Source: Limimaricola hongkongensis DSM 17492
GTDB taxonomy: Bacteria; Pseudomonadota; Alphaproteobacteria; Rhodobacterales; Rhodobacteraceae
Length of the DNA stretch: 64,000 nucleotides
Assembly (NCBI RefSeq): GCF_000600975.2
Contig: NZ_CM002675.1
Location: 1-64,000 of the forward strand
Direction of reading: 5' to 3'
The translations under genes were made by a program, and so were the position numbers. Under the pieces are notes generated by a model. It was not told the origin of the DNA. It saw nothing but the letters and a program-made list of their open reading frames with translations, and did no database searches. Below are positions 43,323 to 51,243 of the stretch, piece by piece; position 1 is the stretch's first letter, and each line of letters starts with the position of its first letter.

Positions 43323-43529
43323 ATGGCCACTGGCACCGTGAAATGGTTCAACACCACCAAGGGCTTCGGCTTCATCGCGCCCGACACCGGCGGCAAGGAC
43401 GTCTTCGTCCACATTTCCGCCGTCGAGCGCTCGGGGCTGAACGGCCTCGCCGACGATCAGAAGGTGTCCTTCGACATTGAATCCGGCCGCGACGGCCGCG
43501 AATCGGCGGTGAACCTGGCGCTCGCCTGA
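43323..43529 (+). CDS. Cold-shock family protein (CspA-like)
   Basis: 68 residues and one OB-fold cold-shock domain with both RNA-binding motifs, KGFGFI and DVFVHI. It starts [20 protein letters not shown]. Acts as an RNA chaperone. AGGAGAC ribosome site and a strong downstream terminator. Confidence 0.96.
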   Translation: MATGTVKWFNTTKGFGFIAPDTGGKDVFVHISAVERSGLNGLADDQKVSFDIESGRDGRESAVNLALA

Positions 43530-43552
43530 ACGCCTGACATCACCGACCGGAC

Positions 43553-43579
43553 AAGCGGGGCCCTCGGGCCCCGCTTTTT
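43553..43579 (+). terminator. Intrinsic terminator of the cold-shock gene
   Basis: AAGCGGGGCCC pairs with GGGCCCCGCTT over a two-base loop (TC), then TTTTT and C. This is the clearest intrinsic terminator in the window. Confidence 0.9.
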
Positions 43580-43672
43580 CGTTGCGGCGGAAGCAAACGT
43601 CAGTTTCGCTTCCGCCGCCCGCTTTATTCATTCAATTGCAAAGCTTTACGACGAAAACCGAAGGTGATGCCT

Positions 43673-44758
43673 TCACTCCGCCCGCGCGTCGATCAGCCGT
43701 TCCAGCAGCCGTTCGGCCAGCGCCCTTCGCCCCGCCTCGTCAAGATCGCCCTGCCCGTCCAGCGTCAGCACGATCCGCGCGCCATCGCCGCGCACCGTGG
43801 CGCGCGCCCCGTCCGGCAGCACCGTCTCGGCCAGCGGCGGCGGCGCGGCCCGGCGTGGCCGCCCGCCCCGCGCCGCGTCGCGCGGCGCCTTTTCCAGCGG
43901 CCCGAGCACCGCGTCTAGCAGCGCCCATTCGGCCGCGGCATCCTCCGCCTCGCCCCGCTCCAGCGCAGTGCGCAGTTTCGCGGCGAAACCGGCCTTGAGC
44001 GCCGCGGCGAGCCGCAGCCCCGCCGCCTCGGACAGCTCGCGCCCATGCGACAGCACGTCGCCCAGCTCGTAATGCACCAGCGCGAAGGAGCGGATCTTGG
44101 AGCGCTTGGCCTTGGAGGCGGCGGCAAAGATCGTATCGACCGCCGCCTCCATCGACGCGAACGCCCCCAGATGCGCCGCGACGGCGGCGATGCGGCCACG
44201 TTCATAGGGCGTCAGCTGCGCCCGGATCTCGTTTTCCTCGACCATCGCGGCATAGGCATCGCCCGCCTCGACCGCCGGGCGGATGATCGCCCGCGCGGTG
44301 GGCGGCGTGCCCTCTTCCGCGCCGATCCGCGCCAGCGCCCGCACCCGCCGCCAGCCGGAGACGAGCCCGTAGCGCCCCTCTCCGAGATCGACCACCTCGA
44401 TCGGCAGGCGCTGGCCATTGGCGCGGATCGAGGCGATCAGCTCCTCCATCGCCTCGGCGTCGGTTTCGACCCTGTCGCGGGTCAGGTGGTTCACCGCGAT
44501 CCGGTCGAGCGGCAGGGTGACGATCACCCGCCCCTCGGCCTGTGCGTCGCGCCACGCCGCCGCCTCGGAAGTGGTGCGGGCCTCCTGCGCGCGATCGGTC
44601 GCGGGACGGGCATCGCGGCCGGTCGCCGCCTCCGAGGCGACCTGCGCGATCGGCGCGGCGAAACCACCCGGGCCGGGGCCGGGTTTCGCGGCGAAACCGG
44701 CCTCGATCTCGGCCAGCGCCCGCGGATCGGGGGCCTCAAGCGTCCTGCGTCTGGCCAT
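43673..44758 (-). CDS. parB: Plasmid partition protein ParB
   Basis: 361 residues. The ParB/Srx CTPase fold contains the arginine-rich motif LVSGWRRVRALA, preceded by IRANGQRLPIEVVDLGEGRY. EENEIRAQLTPYERGRIAAV opens the helix-turn-helix part that reads the centromere, and a C-terminal dimer region follows a Gly/Arg/Pro linker. Overlaps the parA end by 23 bases. The two GFAAK peptides (N- and C-terminal parts) are each encoded by a copy of the parS-like palindrome. Confidence 0.92.
   Translation of the reverse strand: MARRRTLEAPDPRALAEIEAGFAAKPGPGPGGFAAPIAQVASEAATGRDARPATDRAQEARTTSEAAAWRDAQAEGRVIVTLPLDRIAVNHLTRDRVETDAEAMEELIASIRANGQRLPIEVVDLGEGRYGLVSGWRRVRALARIGAEEGTPPTARAIIRPAVEAGDAYAAMVEENEIRAQLTPYERGRIAAVAAHLGAFASMEAAVDTIFAAASKAKRSKIRSFALVHYELGDVLSHGRELSEAAGLRLAAALKAGFAAKLRTALERGEAEDAAAEWALLDAVLGPLEKAPRDAARGGRPRRAAPPPLAETVLPDGARATVRGDGARIVLTLDGQGDLDEAGRRALAERLLERLIDARAE
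43975..43989. other. parS-like palindrome 1, inside parB
   Basis: GTTTCGCGGCGAAAC, a 15-base core palindrome with 6-base arms around CGG. On the parB strand it encodes FAAK within KAGFAAKLR. The outer bases differ from the 17-base form (A before, C after). Confidence 0.65.
44682..44698. other. parS-like palindrome 2, inside parB
   Basis: GGTTTCGCGGCGAAACC, a perfect 17-base form with 7-base arms, near the parB 5' end. On the parB strand it reads GFAAKP. A half-copy (CGCGGCGAAACC) lies 33 bases away at 44654-44665. Confidence 0.7.
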
Positions 44759-46139
44759 GCGTTTCCTCCTGTTCCTCGATCATGTCGCGGTACCAGCTGC
44801 CCAAGAGCAGCTCCTTGAACTCGGCATAGGTGCGGTCGAAGGCCTCGCGGCCGCGCAGGTAGGTCTCGCGGTTGAAGTCGCGGTAATCGGCCTCGTAGAT
44901 GCCGTTGATCTGTTCACCGGCCTGTCCGACGAGGGCGGTGAATTCCTGCCGGTAGGCGGTCATGAAATCACCGAAATAGGCCTGGATCACGTTGGCCAGA
45001 TCGGTCTGCTGGCCCGCGTCGTAGCGGGTGATGATGGCGCGCACCACGTCCCATTCGAACCGCATCTCGGGCAATCCCGCCCGCCTGCGCTGCGCGTTCT
45101 CGCCTTCCTCGATCGAGGCGAAGGTCGAATAGAGCATGTCGAAGAACCGGCCCGTCGAGTCGAATTCAAGGAAGGACGCGCCAAGCGGCACCAGCAGGAT
45201 GTCGGCGGCGGAGAGCGAGTTGATGGTCAGATAGCCAAGCGCGGGGGGCGTGTCGAGAAACACGATGTCGTAGTCGTCGAGCACGCCTTCCTCGTTCAGC
45301 GCGTTGTTGAGCGCATCCCACAGCGACCAGGATTTCAGGTTCATGCGCCAGACCGGGATCTGGAATTCCGACCAGTAGAGATTCAGCTGCGCGCCGATCA
45401 GGTCGATATTGGGCCAATGCGTCGACTGGATCAGGTTTCGCGGCGAAACCTCCAGCGCCTCTGTCAGGGTCTCGTCGAGGGGCAGGGCCGGTTCGCCGCG
45501 CGCCTCGCGCACGAGGTTCTCCTGCTGCACCGCGCGGGCATAGTCGCGGGCCAGGAGCGGGAAGACGGTCTGCCATTCATCCGCGACCTTGCCGCCCAGA
45601 AGCGAGGTCATCGAGGCCTGGCTGTCGAGGTCGATCACCAGCACCTTGTAGCCGTCGAGCGCGGCGGCCATGGCGAGGTGCACGCAGGTCGTGGTCTTGC
45701 CCGAGCCGCCCTTGAAATTGGCGACGGCGGTGATCTTGGCCGGTTGCCCCTCGGGGCGCCAGGGGCGGTATTCCTTGTTGGCGGCGCCTTCCTGCGCGAA
45801 ATGCCTGCGCAGCTTCAGCACGTCGTCGAGGCTGAACCATTTCGCCCCGGCTTCGCCGTCGCCCTGGGGCAGGTCGGGGTTGGCCTTGAGCACCCGGCGC
45901 AGATGCGCGGCGGCGACCGGGATCAGGTAGCGGGTGATTTCCCAGATCGAAAACCGGCGCAGCGATTTCGTGCCGTCGGGGGCATAGCCGCGCCGGGCCA
46001 TGTCGTCGCGGCCCCGGGCGCAGAAGGTGGCGGCCTTGGCGAATCGCGTGGTGTCGACGCGGGGGCCAAGCCGCGCCGCGGCGCGGGCCGGGTCGATGTT
46101 GTGAAAGGGCGGTGAGGTCGTTTCCGCGCGCTTGGTCAT
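44736..46139 (-). CDS. parA: Plasmid partition ATPase ParA
   Basis: 467 residues. The long type-Ia form: a DNA-binding N-terminal region of ~115 residues (SLRRFSIWEITRYLIPVAAA, FSLDDVLKLRRHF) followed by the ParA ATPase with deviant Walker A NFKGGSGKTTTCVHLAMAAA, VLVIDLDSQASMTSLLGGKV and DIVFLDTPPALGYLTINSLS. The ATG at 46139 has AGAAGG eight bases upstream. Type-Ia ParA proteins also repress their own promoter. Transcribed away from rep. Confidence 0.93.
   Translation of the reverse strand: MTKRAETTSPPFHNIDPARAAARLGPRVDTTRFAKAATFCARGRDDMARRGYAPDGTKSLRRFSIWEITRYLIPVAAAHLRRVLKANPDLPQGDGEAGAKWFSLDDVLKLRRHFAQEGAANKEYRPWRPEGQPAKITAVANFKGGSGKTTTCVHLAMAAALDGYKVLVIDLDSQASMTSLLGGKVADEWQTVFPLLARDYARAVQQENLVREARGEPALPLDETLTEALEVSPRNLIQSTHWPNIDLIGAQLNLYWSEFQIPVWRMNLKSWSLWDALNNALNEEGVLDDYDIVFLDTPPALGYLTINSLSAADILLVPLGASFLEFDSTGRFFDMLYSTFASIEEGENAQRRRAGLPEMRFEWDVVRAIITRYDAGQQTDLANVIQAYFGDFMTAYRQEFTALVGQAGEQINGIYEADYRDFNRETYLRGREAFDRTYAEFKELLLGSWYRDMIEEQEETHGQTQDA
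45434..45450. other. parS-like palindrome 3, inside parA
   Basis: The same 17 bases, GGTTTCGCGGCGAAACC, now in the middle of parA. Here the ParA frame reads it as VSPRN, a different register from parB, so amino-acid constraint cannot explain the identity. Confidence 0.72.
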
Positions 46140-46163
46140 GCGAAGCCTTCTGTCATGTGCGTC

Positions 46164-46186
46164 GTTCGAACTGGTATCGATCGAAC
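46164..46186. promoter_or_regulatory. Possible parA operator
   Basis: Two related elements, GTTCGAAC (46164-46171, a perfect palindrome) and GATCGAAC (46179-46186), lie 25-47 bases upstream of the parA start. Repeated CGAAC units at this spot would suit autorepression by the ParA N-terminal domain. Confidence 0.35.
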
Positions 46187-46251
46187 CCTCGCACATCATC
46201 CGCGACAGCGGAATACTCCATGTCGCGGCCCGGAACACCGAGAAGGCGGTG

Positions 46252-46268
46252 GGTTTCGCCGCGAAACC
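46252..46268. other. parS-like palindrome 4, between parA and the origin
   Basis: GGTTTCGCCGCGAAACC, the reverse complement of sites 2 and 3, in non-coding DNA 113 bases upstream of the parA start and 121 before the first iteron. Confidence 0.75.
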
Positions 46269-46276
46269 TGAACCAT

Positions 46277-46388
46277 GAATCTTTCAGAATTCCAAACGCC
46301 ACAACCGCGGCCCTGTTTGTTTTATTTGGAATCTTTAGAGTCTTTGGCTCTGAAAAATATATGTATCTCAATGGTATATGGGGCATTG
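46277..46388. other. AT-rich region of the replication origin
   Basis: About 110 bases of low GC next to the iterons; 46315-46380 is roughly 30% GC in a ~70% GC window. It includes GAATCTTT repeated at 46277 and 46329 and AAAAATATATGTAT. It is the expected unwinding element beside an iteron array. I found no perfect DnaA box (TTATNCACA). Confidence 0.7.
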
Positions 46389-46476
46389 GGTACCCGTTTC
46401 CGGGACGAAAGGTACCACTTTACAGGACCAAAGGTACCCGTTTTCAGGACAAGGGGTACCCGGATTCAGGGGCCGC
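46389..46476. repeat. Replication iterons: four head-to-tail 22-bp repeats
   Basis: Units begin with GGTACC at 46389, 46411, 46433 and 46455, exactly 22 bases (about two helical turns) apart. The shared form is GGTACCCGTTTTCAGGAC. Unit 4 is the most degenerate in its second half. The array has the spacing of Rep_3 initiator binding sites and sits between the AT-rich stretch and the rep gene. Confidence 0.85.
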
Positions 46477-46626
46477 GAAACCGCGTCTCCCCAGCCCGGA
46501 ACCGGCCAATTCCCGCGCGCGAAGCGGCCAAAGAGCGGCTCCGGCGGCGCCGATTCGCGCCGCGATGCCCCTGATCGGGGGTGTTGCGCGCCCCGGTTCG
46601 GGCTGCGCGCGGTGGGGTCACGCAAA

Positions 46627-46648
46627 GGTACCCTTTTACGGGATAGGA
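46627..46648. promoter_or_regulatory. Isolated iteron copy in the rep leader
   Basis: GGTACCCTTTTACGGGATAG resembles the 22-bp iterons and lies 121 bases upstream of the rep start. A further lone GGTACC occurs at 46664-46669. A detached iteron over a rep promoter is a standard autorepression site. Confidence 0.5.
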
Positions 46649-46747
46649 TGGGGAATGGGCGAAGGTACCCAGATCGCGCTTGCGCGCAGGTGCCGCAAAC
46701 GGCAGGTTCCGGCAGGGAGCGGGAGCGCCAGGACGGGGGGAACGGGC

Positions 46748-48100
46748 ATGGCGGCGGAGCCGAAACGACAGGCGCAAAAGCGCGGGGCAGGGGAGGCGGA
46801 GGCCGCCCCGGAGCGGATCGACGCCGCGCGGCTGAGCGGCGCGCTGCGCCGCGGCACCGTCAAGAAGAACGTCGCCGCGATCCATATCGGCGGCAAGCTG
46901 ACGCTGTTGCAGCGCAAGCTCAGCAACGTGCTCTTGCTCAACGCCTATGACACGCTGCTGAGCCAGAACGTCCACGCGATCGACGCGCGCACCTTGTGTC
47001 TGATGATCGGCTACAACTCGAACGACATCGACAGCTTGCGCGACGCGCTGCGCGGGCTGGCCGAGACGGTGGCCGAATGGGACATGCTCGACGAAAAGGG
47101 GCGGCAGGAATGGGGGGTCTCGGCGCTTCTGGCGCATGCGCGGCTGCGCGACGGGGTCTGCGATTACGCCTATTCCCCCGCGCTGGCCGAAAAGCTGCAT
47201 GACCCGCGGGTCTTCGCGCTGATCAATCTCGACATCCAGAGGCGGTTCACCTCGGGGCACGGGCTGGCGCTTTATGAAAACTGCTACCGCTTCGTGCGCA
47301 CCGGCTCGACCGGCTGGTGGCCGCTCGAGGTGTTCCGGCGGCTGATGGGGGTCGATGACAGCGCCTATTACCGCAGCTTCAAGCATCTCAACGCCAAGGT
47401 CATCAAGCCGGCGGTGGAGGAGGTGAACCGGTCGTCGAACATCCTGATCGCGCCGGAGTTCAAGCGCGTGGGCCGCAGCGTGACAGAGCTGCGCTTCGTG
47501 ATCCGCGAAAACCCGCAGCTGGCGATGCTCGACATCGATGACGGGCAGGCGGTGCGCAGCCAGCCGGTCTATGAGCGGCTGCGCGCCCAGGGCGTGTCGG
47601 ACCGGCTGGCGCGGCAATGGATCGCCGAGCACGGCGCCGAGGCGGTGGCCGAAAAGCTCGACTGGGTGGCGGGCAAGGAGGGCGTGCGCAGCCCGGTCGG
47701 GTATCTGCGCGCGGCGCTCGACGCGGGCTGGGAGGGAGCGCCGGTGCCGCCCGCCGCGCCGAAGCCCGCGCCCGCGCCGAGCCCGGCGGCGCGCGCCGCC
47801 GCCGAGGCGCGCGCCGCCAAGGCCGCCGAGGCCGAGGCCGAGACCGATCTGCGCGCCGCCCGCCGCGCCGCCCGCGTCGCCCGGTTCGAAGCGGTGGCCG
47901 AGGCGGCAAGGCGCCGCAACCCGACCCAGCGCGACGCCGACCGGCGGTTGATGCTGGGCCAGCTCGACGGCGAGCTGGAGCGCGAGGATTTCCGCCGCCA
48001 TGGCTGGGAAAGCGCGCTGAACGCGCGCGCCATCTTCGCCTTCTGGGAAGAGATGCAGCCCGACATCTTCGAGGCCCTGCCAAAGCCCGTGCCGGAATAG
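46748..48100 (+). CDS. Rep_3-family plasmid replication initiator
   Basis: 450 residues. Two winged-helix halves make up a Rep_3 initiator: KLTLLQRKLSNVLLLNAYDT with IDARTLCLMIGYNSNDIDSL (about residues 40-110) and FTSGHGLALYENCYRFVRTG with WWPLEVFRRLMGVDDSAYYR. A long Ala/Arg-rich helical tail (about 300-400) follows, then a short compact C terminus. I place the start at 46748; the earlier ATG at 46655 would put an iteron-like GGTACC inside the gene and is less likely. It binds the iterons and opens the origin. Divergent from parAB. Confidence 0.85.
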   Translation: MAAEPKRQAQKRGAGEAEAAPERIDAARLSGALRRGTVKKNVAAIHIGGKLTLLQRKLSNVLLLNAYDTLLSQNVHAIDARTLCLMIGYNSNDIDSLRDALRGLAETVAEWDMLDEKGRQEWGVSALLAHARLRDGVCDYAYSPALAEKLHDPRVFALINLDIQRRFTSGHGLALYENCYRFVRTGSTGWWPLEVFRRLMGVDDSAYYRSFKHLNAKVIKPAVEEVNRSSNILIAPEFKRVGRSVTELRFVIRENPQLAMLDIDDGQAVRSQPVYERLRAQGVSDRLARQWIAEHGAEAVAEKLDWVAGKEGVRSPVGYLRAALDAGWEGAPVPPAAPKPAPAPSPAARAAAEARAAKAAEAEAETDLRAARRAARVARFEAVAEAARRRNPTQRDADRRLMLGQLDGELEREDFRRHGWESALNARAIFAFWEEMQPDIFEALPKPVPE

Positions 48101-48260
48101 CGGCGCGGCGCGGCGGCCCCGCGCCCGGCCCCGTGCCTGGCCAGCGCTTGACCTCGGCGGCCATCTCGGCATCGTCGGCGCGATGGCCGGGCGAACGGCA
48201 TGAACAGCCGCCGCAAAGGCGGTGAGGCGGCCACGCGCCGCGGGACGGGAAGGACACGAG

Positions 48261-49196
48261 ATGACCGGGATACTGGCGATCGGGCAGTACAACGACACGG
48301 ATCTGGCGGCGCTGCGCGCGATGGGCGCGGTGCAGGTCGCGGATCTCGATGCGCTGCGCGCGATGGGGCAGGGGGCCCGCGCCGGGCTGCGCGCCGTCGC
48401 CTACAAGGGGCATGACGGGTTCGGGGCCGCGGAGATGGCGCTTTTGCCGGATCTGGGGCTGATCGCCAATTACGGGGTCGGGGTCGACGCGATCGACCTG
48501 GACGCCGCGCGGGCGGCGGGGGTGCGGGTCAGCAACACGCCCGACGTGCTCAATGACGACGTGGCGGATCTGGCGGTGGCGCTGCTGCTGATGCAGCAGC
48601 GGCGGCTGATCGCGGGCGACGCGCTGGTGCGCGGCGGCGATTGGGCGGCGGGCGCGGCGCCGGGGCTGTTTCGCAAGGTGTCGGGGCGGCGCGCGGGGAT
48701 CCTCGGGCTGGGCCGGATCGGGCGCGAGATCGCCGACCGGCTCGCAGCGTTCAAGATGGAGATCCATTACCAGTCGCGCAGCGCCAAGGAGACGCCCGGC
48801 TGGACCCGCCACGAGGACGCCGTGTCGCTGGCGGCGGCGGTGGATTACCTGTTTGTCGCGCTGGTCGGCGGCGCAGAGACCGAGAACGCGGTGTCGGCCG
48901 AAGCGATCGACGCGCTGGGGCCCGATGGCGTGCTGATCAACATCTCGCGCGGGTCGGTGGTGGACGAGGCGGCGCTTCTCGATGCGCTGGAGACGGGGCG
49001 GCTCGGCGGGGCCGGGCTCGACGTGTTTCATGGCGAGCCGGATGTGAACCCGCGTTTCGCCGCGCTGGAGCAGGTGGTGCTGCAGCCGCACCAGGGATCG
49101 GCCACGCGCGAGACGCGCGCCGCGATGGGGCAGCTGCAGCGCGACAACATCGCCGCGCATCTCGCCGGGCAAGCGCTGCCCAGCCCGGTGGGCTGA
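48261..49196 (+). CDS. D-2-hydroxyacid dehydrogenase (GhrB/HPR type)
   Basis: 311 residues. NAD(P) loop GILGLGRIGREIADRLAAFK. Catalytic residues Arg in LINISRGSVVDEAALLDAL, Glu in GLDVFHGEPDVNPRF and His in LQPHQGSATRETRAAM are all present. It reduces 2-keto acids such as glyoxylate or hydroxypyruvate. Converges with an FAH-family gene ten bases away. The substrate is uncertain. Confidence 0.88.
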   Translation: MTGILAIGQYNDTDLAALRAMGAVQVADLDALRAMGQGARAGLRAVAYKGHDGFGAAEMALLPDLGLIANYGVGVDAIDLDAARAAGVRVSNTPDVLNDDVADLAVALLLMQQRRLIAGDALVRGGDWAAGAAPGLFRKVSGRRAGILGLGRIGREIADRLAAFKMEIHYQSRSAKETPGWTRHEDAVSLAAAVDYLFVALVGGAETENAVSAEAIDALGPDGVLINISRGSVVDEAALLDALETGRLGGAGLDVFHGEPDVNPRFAALEQVVLQPHQGSATRETRAAMGQLQRDNIAAHLAGQALPSPVG

Positions 49197-49206
49197 GCGG
49201 CGGCGG

Positions 49207-50046
49207 TCAGCGGCTGGCGATGACCTCCTGGCGTTGCCGGCCGAGGCCTTCGACCTCCAGCTCCATCACGTCGCCGGGGCGCAGAAAGCGCTGCGGCGAC
49301 ATCCCCATGCCGACGCCCGATGGCGTGCCGGTGGCGATCACGTCGCCGGGCATCAGCTTCATGAAGCGCGACATGTAGGAGACGATCTCGGCCACCGGGA
49401 AGATCATGTCGGCGGTGCTGTCATCCTGCATCATGTCGCCGTTGAGCCAGAGCGACAGGCGCAGCGCCTGCGGGTCGGGGATCTCGTCGCGGGTGACGAG
49501 CCACGGGCCGACCGGGCCGAAGGAGGGGGCGGATTTGCCCTTGATCCACTGGCCGCCGCGCTCGGTCTGGAAGGCGCGTTCGGAGACGTCGTTGATCGTG
49601 CAGTAGCCCGCCACGTGGTCGAGCGCGCGGGCCATGGGGATGTCATGCGTCTCGGCGCCGATCACCACGCCGAGCTCGACCTCCCAGTCGGCCTTTTCCG
49701 CGCCGCGCGGCAGGATGACCGGGTCGAACGGGCCCGACAGCGCCGAGGCGGCCTTGGAGAACAGGATCGGCTCGGCGGGGGGCTTGGCGCCCGCTTCGGC
49801 GGCGTGGCGGGCATAGTTGAGCCCGACGCAGAAGAAGTTCGGCACCCGCGAAAGACAGGCGCCGATCCGCTCGGGCCGGTCGACCAGCGGCAGGGTGGCG
49901 GGGTCGATCGCGGCGATCCGGTCCAGGCCGGCCAGGGCCGCGCCCGACAGGTCGGGCAGGTGCTCCGACAGGTCGCGCAGGCCGCCTTCGGCGTCCAGAA
50001 GGCCGGTTTTCTCGTGGCCGAGCGGGCCGTATCGCAGCAGTTTCAT
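49207..50046 (-). CDS. Fumarylacetoacetate hydrolase family protein
   Basis: 279 residues. FAH C-terminal fold: FFCVGLNYARHAAEAGAKPP, the metal-binding KADWEVELGVVIGAETHDIP (E-x-E) and DVIATGTPSGVGMGMSPQRF. The family includes ureidoglycolate lyases, 2-keto-3-deoxy-sugar acid hydrolases and acylpyruvases. The HPR-type dehydrogenase beside it and the ureide genes at the right end make a 2-oxo acid or ureidoglycolate plausible, but unproven. Confidence 0.85.
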   Translation of the reverse strand: MKLLRYGPLGHEKTGLLDAEGGLRDLSEHLPDLSGAALAGLDRIAAIDPATLPLVDRPERIGACLSRVPNFFCVGLNYARHAAEAGAKPPAEPILFSKAASALSGPFDPVILPRGAEKADWEVELGVVIGAETHDIPMARALDHVAGYCTINDVSERAFQTERGGQWIKGKSAPSFGPVGPWLVTRDEIPDPQALRLSLWLNGDMMQDDSTADMIFPVAEIVSYMSRFMKLMPGDVIATGTPSGVGMGMSPQRFLRPGDVMELEVEGLGRQRQEVIASR

Positions 50047-50073
50047 CCTGTCTCCTCCAAGATCATGGGGCGG

Positions 50074-50394
50074 TCAGAGCAGCGCCTGACCGGCATAGAG
50101 CGCCACCAGCCCCGCGCCGATCGCCCCGAACGGGCCGTAGCGCAGCCCGGCGGCGACCGCGAGCAGCGCCGCGATCACCCGCGGCGCCTCGGTCGCGCCG
50201 CCGGTGGCGGCGGGCCACAGCACGGCGGGCACGATCAGCGCCGGGAACACCGCGACGCCGACATATTTGAGATGCAACAACAGCCAGTCGGGCAGCTTGC
50301 GCCCGCCCAAGAGCCCGAGAAACGAAAACCGGATCAGGAAGGTGCCGACCCCGAGCCCGATGGTCAGCGCCCAGAACGCGCCCGCGCCGATCAT
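50074..50394 (-). CDS. azlD: AzlD-family small exporter subunit
   Basis: 106 residues and four helices, typical of AzlD/YgaH: ALTIGLGVGTFLIRFSFLGL near the start and RVIAALLAVAAGLRYGPFGA. ATG at 50394 overlaps the azlC stop. Works with AzlC to export branched-chain amino acids. Confidence 0.85.
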   Translation of the reverse strand: MIGAGAFWALTIGLGVGTFLIRFSFLGLLGGRKLPDWLLLHLKYVGVAVFPALIVPAVLWPAATGGATEAPRVIAALLAVAAGLRYGPFGAIGAGLVALYAGQALL

Positions 50395-51107
50395 GCCGGG
50401 CACGCGGCGCGGCGCGCGGCGCGCCGGGCAAGATGGAGCTCCGACTGCGCCCCCGCGATCATCGCCGCCAACGCCGCCAGCGGCAGGCCGAGATTCCACG
50501 GCAGCCCCGCCAGCGCCACCGTCGCCAGCCCCGAGACGAGGGCGGCGACGAGATGCGGCGCGCTGCGCAGCAGCGGCGCCAGCAGCGCGATGAAGCAGAC
50601 CGGCACCGCGAAATCGAGCGAGAGCGAGGCCGGGATCGCCCGCCCCATCAGCGCGCCCGCAAAGCTGCAGGCGTACCACAGCGGGCAGATCGCGGTGATG
50701 CAGCCGAAATAATAGCGCAGCTTCTCGGCGCCGGTCATCTGGGGGCTGTCCTCGTAATGGCGCACCGCGACGGCAAAGCTCTGATCGACCATGAAATAGG
50801 CCGCCAGCGCCCGCATCCCGAGCGGCGCGCCGCCCAGATGCGGCACCAGCGCCGCCGAATACATCGCCATGCGCAGGTTCACCGCCAGCGCCGCGAGCAG
50901 CGCCACGAAGACCGGCGCGCCGTCCTGAAGCAGCGACAGCGCCGTGAATTGCGACGCCCCGGCGACCACGATCACCGACATCGCCATGACCTGAAGGATG
51001 TCGAGCCCGGCATCGCGCGCGACGACGCCGAACAGGGTCGAAAACGGCACCACGATCAGCACGAAGGGCAGGCAATCGCGGAATCCGGCACGAAACGGGG
51101 AGGACAT
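50391..51107 (-). CDS. azlC: AzlC-family branched-chain amino-acid exporter
   Basis: 238 residues. AzlC/YgaZ blocks: FRDCLPFVLIVVPFSTLFGV, SVIVVAGASQFTALSLL and MRALAAYFMVDQSFAVAVRH. The ATG at 51107 matches the family start (SPFRAGFRD); the longer frame is not supported. Paired with azlD through ATGA. Confidence 0.9.
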   Translation of the reverse strand: MSSPFRAGFRDCLPFVLIVVPFSTLFGVVARDAGLDILQVMAMSVIVVAGASQFTALSLLQDGAPVFVALLAALAVNLRMAMYSAALVPHLGGAPLGMRALAAYFMVDQSFAVAVRHYEDSPQMTGAEKLRYYFGCITAICPLWYACSFAGALMGRAIPASLSLDFAVPVCFIALLAPLLRSAPHLVAALVSGLATVALAGLPWNLGLPLAALAAMIAGAQSELHLARRAARRAACPA

Positions 51108-51243
51108 GGCGGCTCTTTCGGCAGGCTGGGATGGGCGGCACGCGGCCTTTACGCAGCGGTATACCACCTGCGGATGCAACGGCAAGCACCGCCGCCCGCC
51201 GACATCGCCCGCGACATCCGCCCCCCCCGGGGACCGGATCCGT

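Noticed and set aside
46389..46476. CRISPR array
   Set aside because: The 22-bp units are contiguous with no spacers and lie beside a rep gene; they are iterons. No cas genes exist in the window.
46655..46747. Upstream ATG start for rep
   Set aside because: It would place an iteron-like GGTACC in the coding region, has no better ribosome site, and the extra residues look like non-coding DNA.
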